A stretch of 64,000 bases of DNA from DATGZX01 sp035296965 (GCA_035296965.1 DATGZX010000298.1:62001-126000), one strand, 5' to 3'; positions 53,482 to 62,761 are shown, counted from the first letter of the stretch. Numbers and translations: made by a program. The notes: generated by a model from the sequence alone, not told the origin.

Positions 53482-53589
53482 CCCCTCGCCCCGGTACTCC
53501 GGGGAGAGGGGCGGGGGTGAGGGGTCTTGGCCGGGGATCGTTCGTCCCCCTCACTCCCAACCCCTCTCCCCCGAAGCGGGGGAGAGGGG
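53482..53589. repeat. GC-rich multi-hairpin repeat element
   Basis: Three nested stems lie in 108 bp. CCCCTC-x-CCCCGG and CCGGGG-x-GAGGGG form a hairpin at 53482-53511 (loop TACT, one mismatch). CCCCTCTCCCCCG (53561-53573) and CGGGGGAGAGGGG (53577-53589) form a perfect 13-bp stem with a 3-base loop. Between them GGGGGTGAGGGG (53513-53524) pairs with CCCCTCACTCCC (one mismatch). The form is that of a dispersed palindromic element. Confidence 0.7.
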
Positions 53590-53611
53590 AGATCCTTTTC
53601 TGCCGTTCACC

Positions 53612-55054
53612 TCACTTCTTTCCTGGGCCGGCGCTCGCCACAGTGGCGCTCAGAGTAACCGGCAGGAGTTCTCGGATCAGCTTGCCCGTCGACGGATCGT
53701 TGAAACGCACTACGCCGTCAAAACCTGCGGAGGCGACTTCCTTGCCGTCGGGGCGATAGGCTAAAGCGTACACGCCCCCCTTCTGTCCCGCAAACTTGGA
53801 TACCAGCTTGGCGTCGGCCTCCTGGTAAACGCGTACCTCGCCGCGGCCCTCAAAACTACTGCCAGCAACGACGCGCGAGCCGTCCACATTGAAGCGGACC
53901 TTGAAAATCCTGCCCGGCAGGCCTTCGAAGGCACGCACGAGATTGAAGTCGTCGCCGATGACTCGCTTCTTCTCACGATACATCTTGTAGATCTTGGGCA
54001 CACCGTCCGAACCGCCGATGAGCAGTTCGTCCTTCTTGGGATGGCGCGCCACGGATTGTAGTCCCCCCTTTAAGGCGCCGGGCGTGATACTCGTGATGTT
54101 ATCGACGAAGCGTTGCGTGGGCACCTCGGTCAACTTCATGGACATATCTCGGCTCACAGAGACCAGGTGCGACGCGTCGGTCGAGAATACGGTCTCGAGC
54201 ACCCAATCGCTGTGTGCCCCCTGGTAGAGCACCTGCTTGCCGCTTTGCGCGTCGATGGCACGCAGCGTGTTGTCCGCACATCCGAAGGCAACCTTGCTGC
54301 CGTCCGGGGACCAGCTGGCACCGTAAACCGTGTCGAAGGTTACAGGCAGTGACAGCCGGAGCTTCCTCTTGGCCACGTCCCAAATCTGCACTTCGCCGAA
54401 GCGTCCCGGATCGCCTCCCGTGGCGGCCAGAGACTTCCCATCCGGCGAGAATGCCAGAGATTGAACTCGCTCCGAGACGCCAATCAGGCGAGCCAGCAAC
54501 CCGGAGCCGTCTGCCTTGTGCAGGAGAATTTCATGGTAACCGGCAATTGCCAGAATCTGGCCGTCGGGTGAATAATCGATGGAGGTAATCACCGGCGGCA
54601 TGGCATAGGTCGGCGGGTGCTCGGCATCGACCACCTGCCGGGCCAAGGGCGGGGAGTCGTCCCTGGCGCCTTGAGCAATCCAGTCCTTGATGAGGCTCAC
54701 GTCGTGCCCGAGCAGAGGGTCTCTTCCCTTGGGCATTGCCGGAGGCTTGCCGTTTTTCGCGACAATTTGGGCCAGGAGTTTGCTCTCATGCGGCTTTCCC
54801 GAAACGACGCCATCTTCGCCGCTGTTGCCCTTGTCGAAAAGGGCTGCGTAGCTTGTCATCACGTAGCCCCCCATGGACTTGGCCGGCTGATGGCAGCCCT
54901 GACAGTGCTGCTGCAAGATCGGGCGGACCTGGCGATAGTAACTGACCTCGACTGGCTCCCTCGAGTCTTTCTGAGCGGGCGGAGCGCCGAAGAGAGCGGT
55001 TACGCCAACCGAGAGAAACGTGAAGCCAAGTGCAATGTGTCGAAAGGCGTTCAT
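53612..55054 (-). CDS. Exported cytochrome-plus-WD40 protein
   Basis: A 480-residue protein with a signal peptide (about 1-24). A planctomycete-cytochrome (PSCyt1)-type domain contains the haem site CQGCH at Cys51/Cys54/His55. WD40 repeats follow from about 150 to the end, with ITSIDYSPDGQILAIAG, SLAFSPDGKSLAATGG, GASWSPDGSKVAFGC and VYALAYRPDGKEVASAGFDG. It heads a minus-strand pair with the DUF1549/1553 gene, and the divergent DUF1501 gene begins 424 bases away, so the three form the familiar planctomycete cluster. Confidence 0.88.
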   Translation of the reverse strand: MNAFRHIALGFTFLSVGVTALFGAPPAQKDSREPVEVSYYRQVRPILQQHCQGCHQPAKSMGGYVMTSYAALFDKGNSGEDGVVSGKPHESKLLAQIVAKNGKPPAMPKGRDPLLGHDVSLIKDWIAQGARDDSPPLARQVVDAEHPPTYAMPPVITSIDYSPDGQILAIAGYHEILLHKADGSGLLARLIGVSERVQSLAFSPDGKSLAATGGDPGRFGEVQIWDVAKRKLRLSLPVTFDTVYGASWSPDGSKVAFGCADNTLRAIDAQSGKQVLYQGAHSDWVLETVFSTDASHLVSVSRDMSMKLTEVPTQRFVDNITSITPGALKGGLQSVARHPKKDELLIGGSDGVPKIYKMYREKKRVIGDDFNLVRAFEGLPGRIFKVRFNVDGSRVVAGSSFEGRGEVRVYQEADAKLVSKFAGQKGGVYALAYRPDGKEVASAGFDGVVRFNDPSTGKLIRELLPVTLSATVASAGPGKK

Positions 55055-55477
55055 CGCAAGATCCTCAACAAGCGGCGGCCGGCTAGGGGGAAGAATAGGC
55101 CTTCACTCACGCATGCGCGTTAGCGCAAAGTCGTCTTCGTCGGAATCAAAAAGTCTTCGTCCCCGGAAGGACTACCGTTCTGGCGGCGTCGCCCATCAGT
55201 GGGAAGCAGCCGTTGGGAGGCGGGCTCTCGCAGCAGGTAACAAAGCAATCTTGGCAAATCGGGGCGCGACTTGCAAGCATTCTTCGGGCACTGGCGGCTT
55301 TCGACGCGCCGGGCTCACCAACTTCATGATTGACGATCCGCAAAGCCACAGGTTATATTACTACTGAAATGGTATCCGGGTGCGAAAGAGTTATGCGGTC
55401 ATCCGCCCATCCGGTGCCGGTACGCCTGCCTCGTTACCTGCCTGCGTTTCGATTCACAACAAATAGAGGGAATGGTC
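55055..55477. other. Divergent intergenic region with a promoter toward the DUF1501 gene
   Basis: A 423-bp gap between divergent genes with no supported frame. The minus-strand promoter of the haem-WD40 gene should also lie here but I could not pick it. A good plus-strand promoter is listed separately. Confidence 0.45.
55330..55359 (+). promoter_or_regulatory. Sigma-70-like promoter for the second DUF1501 gene
   Basis: TTGACG (55330-55335) and TATATT (55354-55359) stand 18 bases apart; each matches five of six consensus bases. Transcription would start near 55366, about 112 bases before the gene. Confidence 0.55.
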
Positions 55478-56938
55478 ATGCTTGTAATTCCCGGTGGTAT
55501 CAGCAAAGACACTTGCGACGGCATCACTCGCCGTGAGTTGTTGCGCGTCGGCGGTTCCGCGATGCTGGGCATTAGTCTGGCCAATATCCTTGGGTTGCAA
55601 AAAGCTGCGGCGAGCGAAGGGCTTACGGGAGGCGTCGGTTGGGGGAAGGCGAAGAGCGTCATCCTCCTCTACCTCCAGGGTGGCCCCAGCCATCTGGATT
55701 TGTGGGACCCTAAGGACAACGTGCCGGATAAGGTTCGAAGCGTCTTCAAGGCGATCGATACAAAGGTCCCAGGCATCAAGGTCACCGAGATCCTTCCCAA
55801 GTTTGCTCAGGTACTGGATAAGGTAACGCTCATTCGTTCGATGAGCTACACACCGGTCGGGCTCTTCAACCACACGGCCGCCATTTACCAAATGCTCACC
55901 GGCTACACAGCTGATAAGGTCAGCCCCTCAGGCCAGCTCGAGCCCCCCAGCCCCAAGGATTTTCCCAATATCGGCTCCAACATCATCCGGCTGAAACCGC
56001 CGGAGGTGCCGATGCTGCCTTTCGTGATGATGCCTCGCCCGCTGCAAGAGAGCGGCGTGGTCGGCAAGGCGGGTACTGCGGGCTTCCTCGGCCGGGCGTA
56101 CGATCCCTACTACCTGTACCCGCCGGGCGACGACATGGACATGACGAAGATGGATCACATCAACATCGACGATCTCCGCCTTCGCGACGAGGTTTCCTCA
56201 CCACGGCTGGAACGGCGCGCCAAGCTGCGCGATGTGATCTCGGCCGGCATGCCCGCACTGGAGAAGGCCACCAAGAAATACGACCTCGACGAGTATTACA
56301 GCAAGGCACTGGGGCTGGTGATTTCCGGCCGAGCGCGGAACGCATTCGACCTGAGCAAGGAAACTCCGGCGATGCGCGAGCGTTATGGCCGCAACACCTT
56401 CGGCCAAAGCTGCCTGCTCGCCCGACGCTTGATCGAGGCCGGCACGAGGTTTGTCGAGGTCAACTGGCCCAAGGTTGCCAATTCGGACAACCATTCGTGG
56501 GACACGCACACCGGACTCACCCACCGCCTGAAGCATCAGGCCGCTCCGATGTTCGATGGAGCGCTGTCCGCCTTGATTGCGGACCTGGATGAGCGTGGAC
56601 TGCTCAAGGAAACGCTGGTTGTGGCAGTGGGCGAGTTTGGTCGCAGCCCGCAGCGTGGTGTGAGCACTTCCGGCAACGAGAACAACGACGACGGCCGCGA
56701 TCATTGGCCATACTGCTATACCGCGTGCGTTGCGGGCGCAGGCGCAAAGCGAGGCTTCGTTTACGGCAAATCCGACAAGACGGCCTCGGCACCCCTGGAA
56801 AACCCCGTGCATCCCTTGGAACTGCTGGCGACCATCTACCACAGCGTCGGCATCAATCCAAGCACGATCGTTTACAATCACTTGAATCAGCCGCGCGAGC
56901 TGGTCAAAGGCGAGGTCATTACGAATATCTTGGCTTAA
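55478..56938 (+). CDS. DUF1501 family protein, Tat-type leader (second copy)
   Basis: A 486-residue DUF1501 protein. A Tat-type leader TRRELLRVGG (Arg18-Arg19) precedes the hydrophobic stretch to about residue 45. The core has ILLYLQGGPSHLDLWDPKDN, IRSMSYTPVGLFNHTAAIYQ and VVAVGEFGRSPQ, with NDDGRDHWPYCYTACVAGAGAKRGFVYG late. The ATG at 55478 has GAGGG 7 bases upstream; an ATG at 55472 is too close to that site. It is divergent from the haem-WD40 and DUF1549/1553 genes; the ceramidase-like gene follows after a terminator. Confidence 0.9.
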   Translation: MLVIPGGISKDTCDGITRRELLRVGGSAMLGISLANILGLQKAAASEGLTGGVGWGKAKSVILLYLQGGPSHLDLWDPKDNVPDKVRSVFKAIDTKVPGIKVTEILPKFAQVLDKVTLIRSMSYTPVGLFNHTAAIYQMLTGYTADKVSPSGQLEPPSPKDFPNIGSNIIRLKPPEVPMLPFVMMPRPLQESGVVGKAGTAGFLGRAYDPYYLYPPGDDMDMTKMDHINIDDLRLRDEVSSPRLERRAKLRDVISAGMPALEKATKKYDLDEYYSKALGLVISGRARNAFDLSKETPAMRERYGRNTFGQSCLLARRLIEAGTRFVEVNWPKVANSDNHSWDTHTGLTHRLKHQAAPMFDGALSALIADLDERGLLKETLVVAVGEFGRSPQRGVSTSGNENNDDGRDHWPYCYTACVAGAGAKRGFVYGKSDKTASAPLENPVHPLELLATIYHSVGINPSTIVYNHLNQPRELVKGEVITNILA

Positions 56939-56964
56939 GCTGATCCTTGCTGCTAACATTCCAG

Positions 56965-57002
56965 GCGGTGGCCTTGGTTCCTTGACCGGCCACCGCTTTT
57001 TT
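56965..57002 (+). terminator. Rho-independent terminator after DUF1501
   Basis: GCGGTGGCC (56965-56973) pairs perfectly with GGCCACCGC (56988-56996), 14-base loop, followed by six T. It ends 26 bases after the DUF1501 stop at its 5' edge. Confidence 0.8.
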
Positions 57003-57060
57003 ACGCGCATCGCGAAAGAATAGGCACTCGCGATGGCGCGCGAAATCAGTGTCTCGTAGG

Positions 57061-57087
57061 ACCTATGGGGCCTATGGGACTTATAGG
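57061..57087 (+). repeat. Three 9-base tandem units
   Basis: ACCTATGGG, GCCTATGGG and ACTTATAGG run in tandem, 66 bases before the ceramidase-like gene. They may be a slipped-repeat trace or a regulator site. Confidence 0.6.
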
Positions 57088-57152
57088 CTCCCTTTTCGCT
57101 CTACTCGGGGGAGGGGGGATTACGAGAGCATTCCTTCGTGGAGACCTGAATC

Positions 57153-58436
57153 ATGCTTCGGCGAATCCTGGTCCTGTGCGTGTGGGCAGGCGCGATCGTG
57201 GGACTACCGTCGGCACGTGCCGAACTCCAGGTAGGCGCTGCGACACGCATCATCACGCCCAATCCGCTTCTGCCGGTCTCGGGCGGCATGGGGATACCTC
57301 AGCCTGCGAAAGAAAAGCGCGGTGAATTGACCGCGCGCGCCATCGTCTTTCGGAAAGGGGAGGTCTCGGTTGGCGTCGTGGCACTTGATTCGCTTGGCTT
57401 CCCATCAGCGCTCGGAGATCGGGTCCGCGCCAAGGTGAAGCGAATCCCTGCGAACAACATCCTCATCGCCTCGACGCACACGCATAGTGCACCGGATTGT
57501 TACGGTTTTCCGGACGGCAAGGGCGGCCACACCGGCGATTTGAAGTACATGGACTTCGTCTGCGATAAGGCCGCCGAAGCCCTCAATGCTGCCATCGATC
57601 AGTTGCAGCCCGCCTCGCTCAAAATTGCCACAGGCGAAGCCAAGGGCAAGATCGCTTATAACTATTACGCGCCAGATCTCTATGATCGCCGGATGAGCGT
57701 TATCCAGGCGGTCGGCCCCCAGGGAAAAACGATTGCGACATTGGTGAACTATGCGATCCATCCGGAAGTGCTTGGCAATAGCATTGGCATCCTCAGTCCC
57801 GACCTAATCGGCCCTCTGTGCCAGAAAATCGAAGCGCAAACCGGCGGCGCGGCGATCTTCCTCAATGGCGCGCAGGGAGGCATGATCACGGCCGACAACC
57901 GCGACCTGAATCAGCCAAAGGACCCGCTACGCGGCTACTGGAACGATTCACGCAGCTGGGAAGAGTGCCTGCGCATCGGCCGCTTGATGGCCGACGAAGC
58001 GTTGCGTATCGTCAAGGATGCCGGTGAACAACCCGATCCAACGCTATTCTGCGACTCCATGAGCGTACGTTTTCCGGTCGATTCGTTGCTCATGTGGGCC
58101 GTCGTCGTCGGCTCGCCTCTGAAGTATGCCCATAACGATGATCAGTCCATCAACGCGCGCATCAACGTGGTGAACATCGGCAACGCCCAGATCGTGACCA
58201 TCCCCGGTGAGGCGCTGCCAAACATCGGCTTCTATCTCAAGCGCAAGATGCACGGCAAGCACAACCTCTTGTTCGGCCTGACGAACGATGCATTTGGATA
58301 TATCCTCACGAAGGTTGATTTCCAGAGCTTTCCACGGTACGAGTACGTTTCGCGGACTTCGCTGGGCGAAATGACCGGTGAGATTCTGATTGACAAGGCA
58401 CTGGAGCTGGTCAATAAATCGCCGCGGCCGGACTAG
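57153..58436 (+). CDS. Neutral ceramidase-like exported protein
   Basis: A 427-residue protein with a signal peptide (about 1-23, cleaved near ARA). The N-terminal part is the ceramidase alkaline/neutral N-domain: ITPNPLLPVSGGMG, LDSLGFPSA and the zinc-binding-like block ASTHTHSAPDCYG (His109, His111). Later VNYAIHPEVLG and LNGAQGGMITADNRD are family-like. Planctomycetes have many such proteins, often in place of a true sphingolipid enzyme, and substrate may differ. A 9-base tandem repeat and a terminator precede the gene. Confidence 0.85.
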   Translation: MLRRILVLCVWAGAIVGLPSARAELQVGAATRIITPNPLLPVSGGMGIPQPAKEKRGELTARAIVFRKGEVSVGVVALDSLGFPSALGDRVRAKVKRIPANNILIASTHTHSAPDCYGFPDGKGGHTGDLKYMDFVCDKAAEALNAAIDQLQPASLKIATGEAKGKIAYNYYAPDLYDRRMSVIQAVGPQGKTIATLVNYAIHPEVLGNSIGILSPDLIGPLCQKIEAQTGGAAIFLNGAQGGMITADNRDLNQPKDPLRGYWNDSRSWEECLRIGRLMADEALRIVKDAGEQPDPTLFCDSMSVRFPVDSLLMWAVVVGSPLKYAHNDDQSINARINVVNIGNAQIVTIPGEALPNIGFYLKRKMHGKHNLLFGLTNDAFGYILTKVDFQSFPRYEYVSRTSLGEMTGEILIDKALELVNKSPRPD

Positions 58437-58604
58437 GGCTTTGTCAGAGTTTGTTCGGCTGCCGGAATGGCTCATCAAACCATTTGGACGGCTGGTCGAT
58501 TCCGTCCCGTGGAAAGTGGGCCGAAGCGCTGATTGGATCGGTCTCGTTCGCTGCTGTCGCCACCTAAATCAGCGTGCGCGAATCAGCAGCAGGGGATTGA
58601 ACTG

Positions 58605-58780
58605 GGGTGCCATGCTTTCTCGGCCCAAGGCGGGGCCGAACCCAGCCATTTCTCCGTGCCGGGGCCGCGAAAGCATGTCGTACCCCAACGCAAGGGGACG
58701 GTTCGCCGACTGCTCCATGCTTTCGGGCCTCGCCTCCTGGGAATCTTTGGCCATAGGTTGGGCCCGAAAGCATGGCACCC
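58605..58780. repeat. Compound palindromic element (MITE/REP-like)
   Basis: Outer arms GGGTGCCATGCTTTC (58605-58619) and GAAAGCATGGCACCC (58766-58780) are perfect 15-bp inverted repeats. Two further copies of the core lie inside in alternating orientation: GCGAAAGCATG near 58666-58676 (minus) and CCATGCTTTCGGGCC near 58712-58726 (plus). The whole is about 176 bp, with GGCCC/GGGCC flanks to each core. It lies between the ceramidase-like gene and the tandem TIGR03067 gene. No transposase. Confidence 0.75.
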
Positions 58781-58916
58781 AAGAATGTGTTTGCTGCAAG
58801 ATCACGCATGGTCATTTAGCAGCACGGCGTCGGCATTCAACGTCGACAAAGTCATTGGGACCGGAAGTGAGGTCGCTTTCTCGGAAGGATTACTCCAAAC
58901 CATGGGGTGGATCAAG

Positions 58917-59936
58917 ATGAAGTTCGTTCACGCCGCGCTGTTCGCTGTGGGTTTGGTCGGCGTCGATGCTGGTTGGCTCACCTTCCAGGCAATGGCTGCG
59001 GACCCCAATGCCGCGTTTTCTGGAAGTGTCGCCGCCCGGCAGGCCGCCGCGGAGGGCCCTGAGAAGGGAGCCACCATGAAATCCGACCTGGAGAAGTTGC
59101 AGGGCGCTTGGAGCGTAAGCACCCTGGAAATCGACGGTAGGAAGATGGCGGAAAACATCTTCGCAGGATCCAAGATCGTTTTGAATGGGCGCAAGTTCAC
59201 CACGATTTCAATGGGAGCGACTTACAAAGGCACTTTCAAGATCGACGCCGCGAGTACCCCAAAAACGCTGGATCTGAATTTCACGGAGGGCCCGGAAAAA
59301 GGTAATACTTCTCTGGGTATCTACGAACTCGACGGCGCTACGTGGAAAATCTGTCTCACCGTCAGCAGCAAGGTGCGTCCCAAGGAGTTTGCCACCAGGG
59401 CCGGCAGCGGCCACGCTCTGGAGACTCTCAAGCGCGACAAGAACGAGAAGAGCACGAATCCACTCGACAAAGCCCGCGGCAAAGATCCGGTTGCCGAGTC
59501 CCGCAACGATCCCGCACCGGCATCGACTCCAGACGAACGTGATGGCCGTGGCCACAAACCACCTGATAAGGAGATGGCCCGGCTGGAAGGCGAATGGTCG
59601 ATGGTATCGGGTGAAATCAACGGCCAGGCGCTTCCCAAGGAGTTTCTGAAGACCAGTAAGCGGGTGGTCAAGAGTCACGAAACCACCGTGATTATCGGCG
59701 GCCAAGTCTTCCTCAAGGCCACGTTCACGGTCAACGCATCGAAGAAACCGATGACCATCGATTACGTGCTGACCGGGGGTCCGATGAAGGACAAGACGCA
59801 GCTCGGCATCTACGAATGGGACGGCGACCAGGTTCGCTTTTGCTTCTCGGCGCCGGGAAAAGATCGGCCGACGGAATTCACGGCAAAAGCCGGGAGCGAG
59901 CGAACCTGCAGCCTGTGGAAACGAGCCAAGCCTTGA
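58917..59936 (+). CDS. Tandem TIGR03067 domain protein
   Basis: A 339-residue protein with a signal-like N-terminus (about 1-28) and two TIGR03067 domains, a family described in planctomycetes. Copy 1 spans about 57-172 (KLQGAWSVSTLEIDGRKM, LGIYELDGATWKICLTVSSKVRPKEF); copy 2 about 219-336 (RLEGEWSMVSGEINGQALP, LGIYEWDGDQVRFCFSAPGKDRPTEF). A charged, Pro-rich linker of about 45 residues joins them. The fold is probably a lipocalin-like beta barrel, which is inference. The region before 58917, though open, lies across the palindromic element and is not treated as coding. Confidence 0.85.
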   Translation: MKFVHAALFAVGLVGVDAGWLTFQAMAADPNAAFSGSVAARQAAAEGPEKGATMKSDLEKLQGAWSVSTLEIDGRKMAENIFAGSKIVLNGRKFTTISMGATYKGTFKIDAASTPKTLDLNFTEGPEKGNTSLGIYELDGATWKICLTVSSKVRPKEFATRAGSGHALETLKRDKNEKSTNPLDKARGKDPVAESRNDPAPASTPDERDGRGHKPPDKEMARLEGEWSMVSGEINGQALPKEFLKTSKRVVKSHETTVIIGGQVFLKATFTVNASKKPMTIDYVLTGGPMKDKTQLGIYEWDGDQVRFCFSAPGKDRPTEFTAKAGSERTCSLWKRAKP

Positions 59937-59992
59937 AGAGAAATGTTCGCCCTGAACCAGTACCAAGTCGCAGAAAGGCGTCCGCCCAGTTT

Positions 59993-62287
59993 CTAAAGGA
60001 TGCCCGGCTGGGCGACCTTGATGCCCTTCAAGGCCATTTTCAATGCATCGGCATTCGGCGCCGCTTGCAAGGCGACAGACTCGTCCAGGTCACCTCGGTG
60101 AACGAGCTGGCGAAGGCTTTCGTTAAAGTCGATCATCCCTTCTAGATAGCCGATGCGGATGGCGTCGGGCAGCTTCTTGTCTTCCCCCTTGATGATCAGG
60201 TCCCGGACTGTCGGATTCAGCAGCATAATCTCGTTGGTGGGCACGCGCGAAACACCGGGTCTGATCGAAGGGAGGAGTTTCTGACAAACGATGGCCTTGA
60301 GGTTGAAGGCCAGGCTTTGGCGCATGGCTTGATGCATGTCTGCGGGGAAGAGATCGAGAATGCGGCCAATCGTGCTGGGCGCACTCGAAGCATGGATTGT
60401 GCAAAAGACAAGATGACCCGTTTCCGCAGCGTTGAGCCCGGCCTCGAACGTCTCGCGATCGCGCATTTCGCCAACCAGGATGACGTCGGGGTCCTGTCGC
60501 ACGGCATGTTTGAGCGCGATGTGCCAGTCGCGCACGTCGATGCCGACCTCGCGTTGGTTGATGAGTGCTTTCTTGCTGATGAACAGGTACTCGATCGGAT
60601 CCTCAATCGTGAGGATATGAACCGATTCACGTTCGTTGATGTACTCCAGCATGGCGGCCAGGGTGGTGCTTTTGCCGCTGCCGGTCACGCCGGCCAAAAT
60701 CACCATGCCCTGATCGTACTGACAGAGGCGTTCGAGCACGGCCGGCAGGCGCAGCTTCTCGAAGGTAGGGATGTTGGCGTTGACGCGGCGCGCCACCAGG
60801 CCAAGCTGCCCGCGCTGCTTGAAGAGATTGACGCGAAAGCGCCCTTCGCCGTGTGCCAGAACGTGCGCGAAATCGGCGCCGCCGGCGTCGTCCAACTGGC
60901 TCCGCGACCTCTCCGAGAGGATTGGCTGCATTAAATGCTCCAGCTCGGCAGGTTCGAGGACCTGCGTTCCGAGGGGGCGCATCAGGTTTTGAAACCGCAT
61001 CATGGGCGCCATGCCCGCGGCCACGTGCAGATCGGAGCCTTCGTACTTGACCACGGCGCGGAAGAGTTTGTTGATTTCCGGCTCGCCCTCGACGCCTGCG
61101 AATTGCCTCCAATGCGCAACAGTTGGCGGGAGCTCAGCAGCTTGGCTGCCGGCCTTGCCGTCGGCCGGACTGCCATCCTGGTCTTCGCTCTCGGCAGCGC
61201 CCGCCGGAGGACTCTGTACGGGGACGGTGACCCGATCTTCCACCTGTGCTGGGCTCTGTTCCTCCTCCGTCCTCAGGAACACGCGCAACCCCTTGGCCAC
61301 GGCGGCGACGTTCTTGGGCCGGTTTGCCGGCACGCCATCCGTCATCGAGTCGATGATGTCGGCCAGAAGAACAGGCACCTCGGGGTCCGCCTGGCGCACT
61401 TGCTCGTTAGCCCGTCCGCCGCGCGAGGTTGGTTCGTGGCCGATTACCGTCCGGTAGAGGAGCACACCCAGGCGCAAGATATCTTCCTCCGGTCGCACGG
61501 GCCTCTCCAATTCGGTTTCACCCGTGCGTTCCAGTTGGCGTGGTTGGCTCTCGGCCGTTCGCTCCGGGCCAATGCCCAGGGCGGAGCTATCGAAGAAATG
61601 TCGAGGAAAGCCGGCGTTCGCAATCCGCACGGTCCGGGCTCCACCGGCCGCCTTGTCGGTGCTGGCAAATGCCAAATCTTCCGCCCGCAAGTCGCCGAGG
61701 CGGACGCCCTGGTGATGCAAGGCCTGCAAGGCATCGACGACGAGTGCGAAGACTCGGGCCGCCAGACCATAATTCAATCTGCCTCGTCTTTTGAGAACCT
61801 CTTCCAACGATTCGCCTGGCACGTATTCGCTGACGACGTAATCGACGCCATGCGCTTGCCCGAGGTCGAGCACATGAGCGACGCCGGCATGCTGCACGTT
61901 CATCAGGCGTTGCACCAGGCCCCGGAGCTTCTCATAAAATGCTTGTTCTCTGGCGAACTGGGGTGACACGATCTGCACGCGCACAGGCCGATCGAGAGGA
62001 TCCGCCGCCAGCAGGTCACCCGCTTGCGCGCCGGTCCTCAGCATGTCAGTGATGCGATATTGATTCAAAATGAGTCGATCGGACTTGCCGCGGGAAAGGG
62101 CCGAGATGGCAAACTCCGTCAGGTAATTATTGACGCGCAGCCATTCGCAGAAGCGCGCCGGATCCGCGGCATCCTTGCGCCCGGCCCGGAGCCAGCGGCC
62201 TCTCATGGCCGCGACCTCTTCCGCGGACACCAGTTTCAGCTTCTCGATCTGGCCAAAGAGATCTTCTACTGTGAGTTGCATTGCCAT
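59993..62287 (-). CDS. Pseudokinase fused to PilT-type ATPase
   Basis: A 764-residue fusion. About 1-70 is helical. Residues 75-340 have a Ser/Thr-kinase fold: YRITDMLRTGAQAG in place of the Gly loop, YVVSEYVPGESLEEVLKRRGRL hinge, then a degenerate catalytic loop LGDLRAEDL (canonical H-R-D-x-K-x-x-N) and IANAGF for D-F-G; the VAIK Lys is Q/R. About 400-755 is a PilT/PilU-type hexameric ATPase: Walker A GVTGSGKSTT near 533-542, HILTIEDPIEYLF (His-box/Asp-box), Walker B VILVGEMRD near 602-610 and GHLVFCTIHASS. PilT powers twitching-pilus retraction. No other pil gene is near. Confidence 0.88.
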   Translation of the reverse strand: MAMQLTVEDLFGQIEKLKLVSAEEVAAMRGRWLRAGRKDAADPARFCEWLRVNNYLTEFAISALSRGKSDRLILNQYRITDMLRTGAQAGDLLAADPLDRPVRVQIVSPQFAREQAFYEKLRGLVQRLMNVQHAGVAHVLDLGQAHGVDYVVSEYVPGESLEEVLKRRGRLNYGLAARVFALVVDALQALHHQGVRLGDLRAEDLAFASTDKAAGGARTVRIANAGFPRHFFDSSALGIGPERTAESQPRQLERTGETELERPVRPEEDILRLGVLLYRTVIGHEPTSRGGRANEQVRQADPEVPVLLADIIDSMTDGVPANRPKNVAAVAKGLRVFLRTEEEQSPAQVEDRVTVPVQSPPAGAAESEDQDGSPADGKAGSQAAELPPTVAHWRQFAGVEGEPEINKLFRAVVKYEGSDLHVAAGMAPMMRFQNLMRPLGTQVLEPAELEHLMQPILSERSRSQLDDAGGADFAHVLAHGEGRFRVNLFKQRGQLGLVARRVNANIPTFEKLRLPAVLERLCQYDQGMVILAGVTGSGKSTTLAAMLEYINERESVHILTIEDPIEYLFISKKALINQREVGIDVRDWHIALKHAVRQDPDVILVGEMRDRETFEAGLNAAETGHLVFCTIHASSAPSTIGRILDLFPADMHQAMRQSLAFNLKAIVCQKLLPSIRPGVSRVPTNEIMLLNPTVRDLIIKGEDKKLPDAIRIGYLEGMIDFNESLRQLVHRGDLDESVALQAAPNADALKMALKGIKVAQPGIL

Positions 62288-62431
62288 TCTCCCAGTTCCA
62301 TGCCCAACTCAGCACAGCGTACGTCCGGCATCTTGGTGTTGCAAGGAAATCCCTCTCGGCGCGAGTTCGTGCCGGAGATAAGAGGACGGCGCCTGGTCCT
62401 CTTCGAAGCCTGGAAAATGGATTTTAATTCT

Positions 62432-62761
62432 TCAATCGCGTCGACGTTTTTCGGATGTGACGATGGCGAACACCGTCGCTGCGAGAACGCACGCGAACGC
62501 GGCTGCCCCGGCAGAGAGCCGCACAAACCCTTCTGTTTCATGCATCAGCGGATCGAGGCTGTCCTCATCCCGACCCAAGGGAAGCACGTGCGATTGCCTG
62601 CAAGCCACAAGATACAGCGGCAAGGGAATCATGAGAATGACTCCCACAACGCGGGCGGCGGCCCCTCGAACCGTGCGCTGCGGCGTCAACGGCACCTTAC
62701 CGATAAGGAAGGCCAGCATCCCAAGGACGAACAGAGTCGCTTCGAGGATGAAATAACCCAT
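62432..62761 (-). CDS. Small membrane protein of unknown function
   Basis: A 109-residue protein with three likely transmembrane helices at about 3-21, 36-54 and 81-102 and a short charged tail (SEKRRRD). The loop between helices 2 and 3 is polar with RDEDSLDPLMHETEG. I do not recognise the family. The start at 62761 is where hydrophobic sequence begins; upstream in-frame residues are hydrophilic and unlike a signal. It sits between the CoA transferase and the pseudokinase-PilT gene on the same strand. Confidence 0.6.
   Translation of the reverse strand: MGYFILEATLFVLGMLAFLIGKVPLTPQRTVRGAAARVVGVILMIPLPLYLVACRQSHVLPLGRDEDSLDPLMHETEGFVRLSAGAAAFACVLAATVFAIVTSEKRRRD

Noticed and set aside
58533..58916. 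In-frame upstream extension of the TIGR03067 gene
   Set aside because: It crosses the palindromic element, its translation is Arg/Ser/Pro-rich and the signal-like start lies at 58917.
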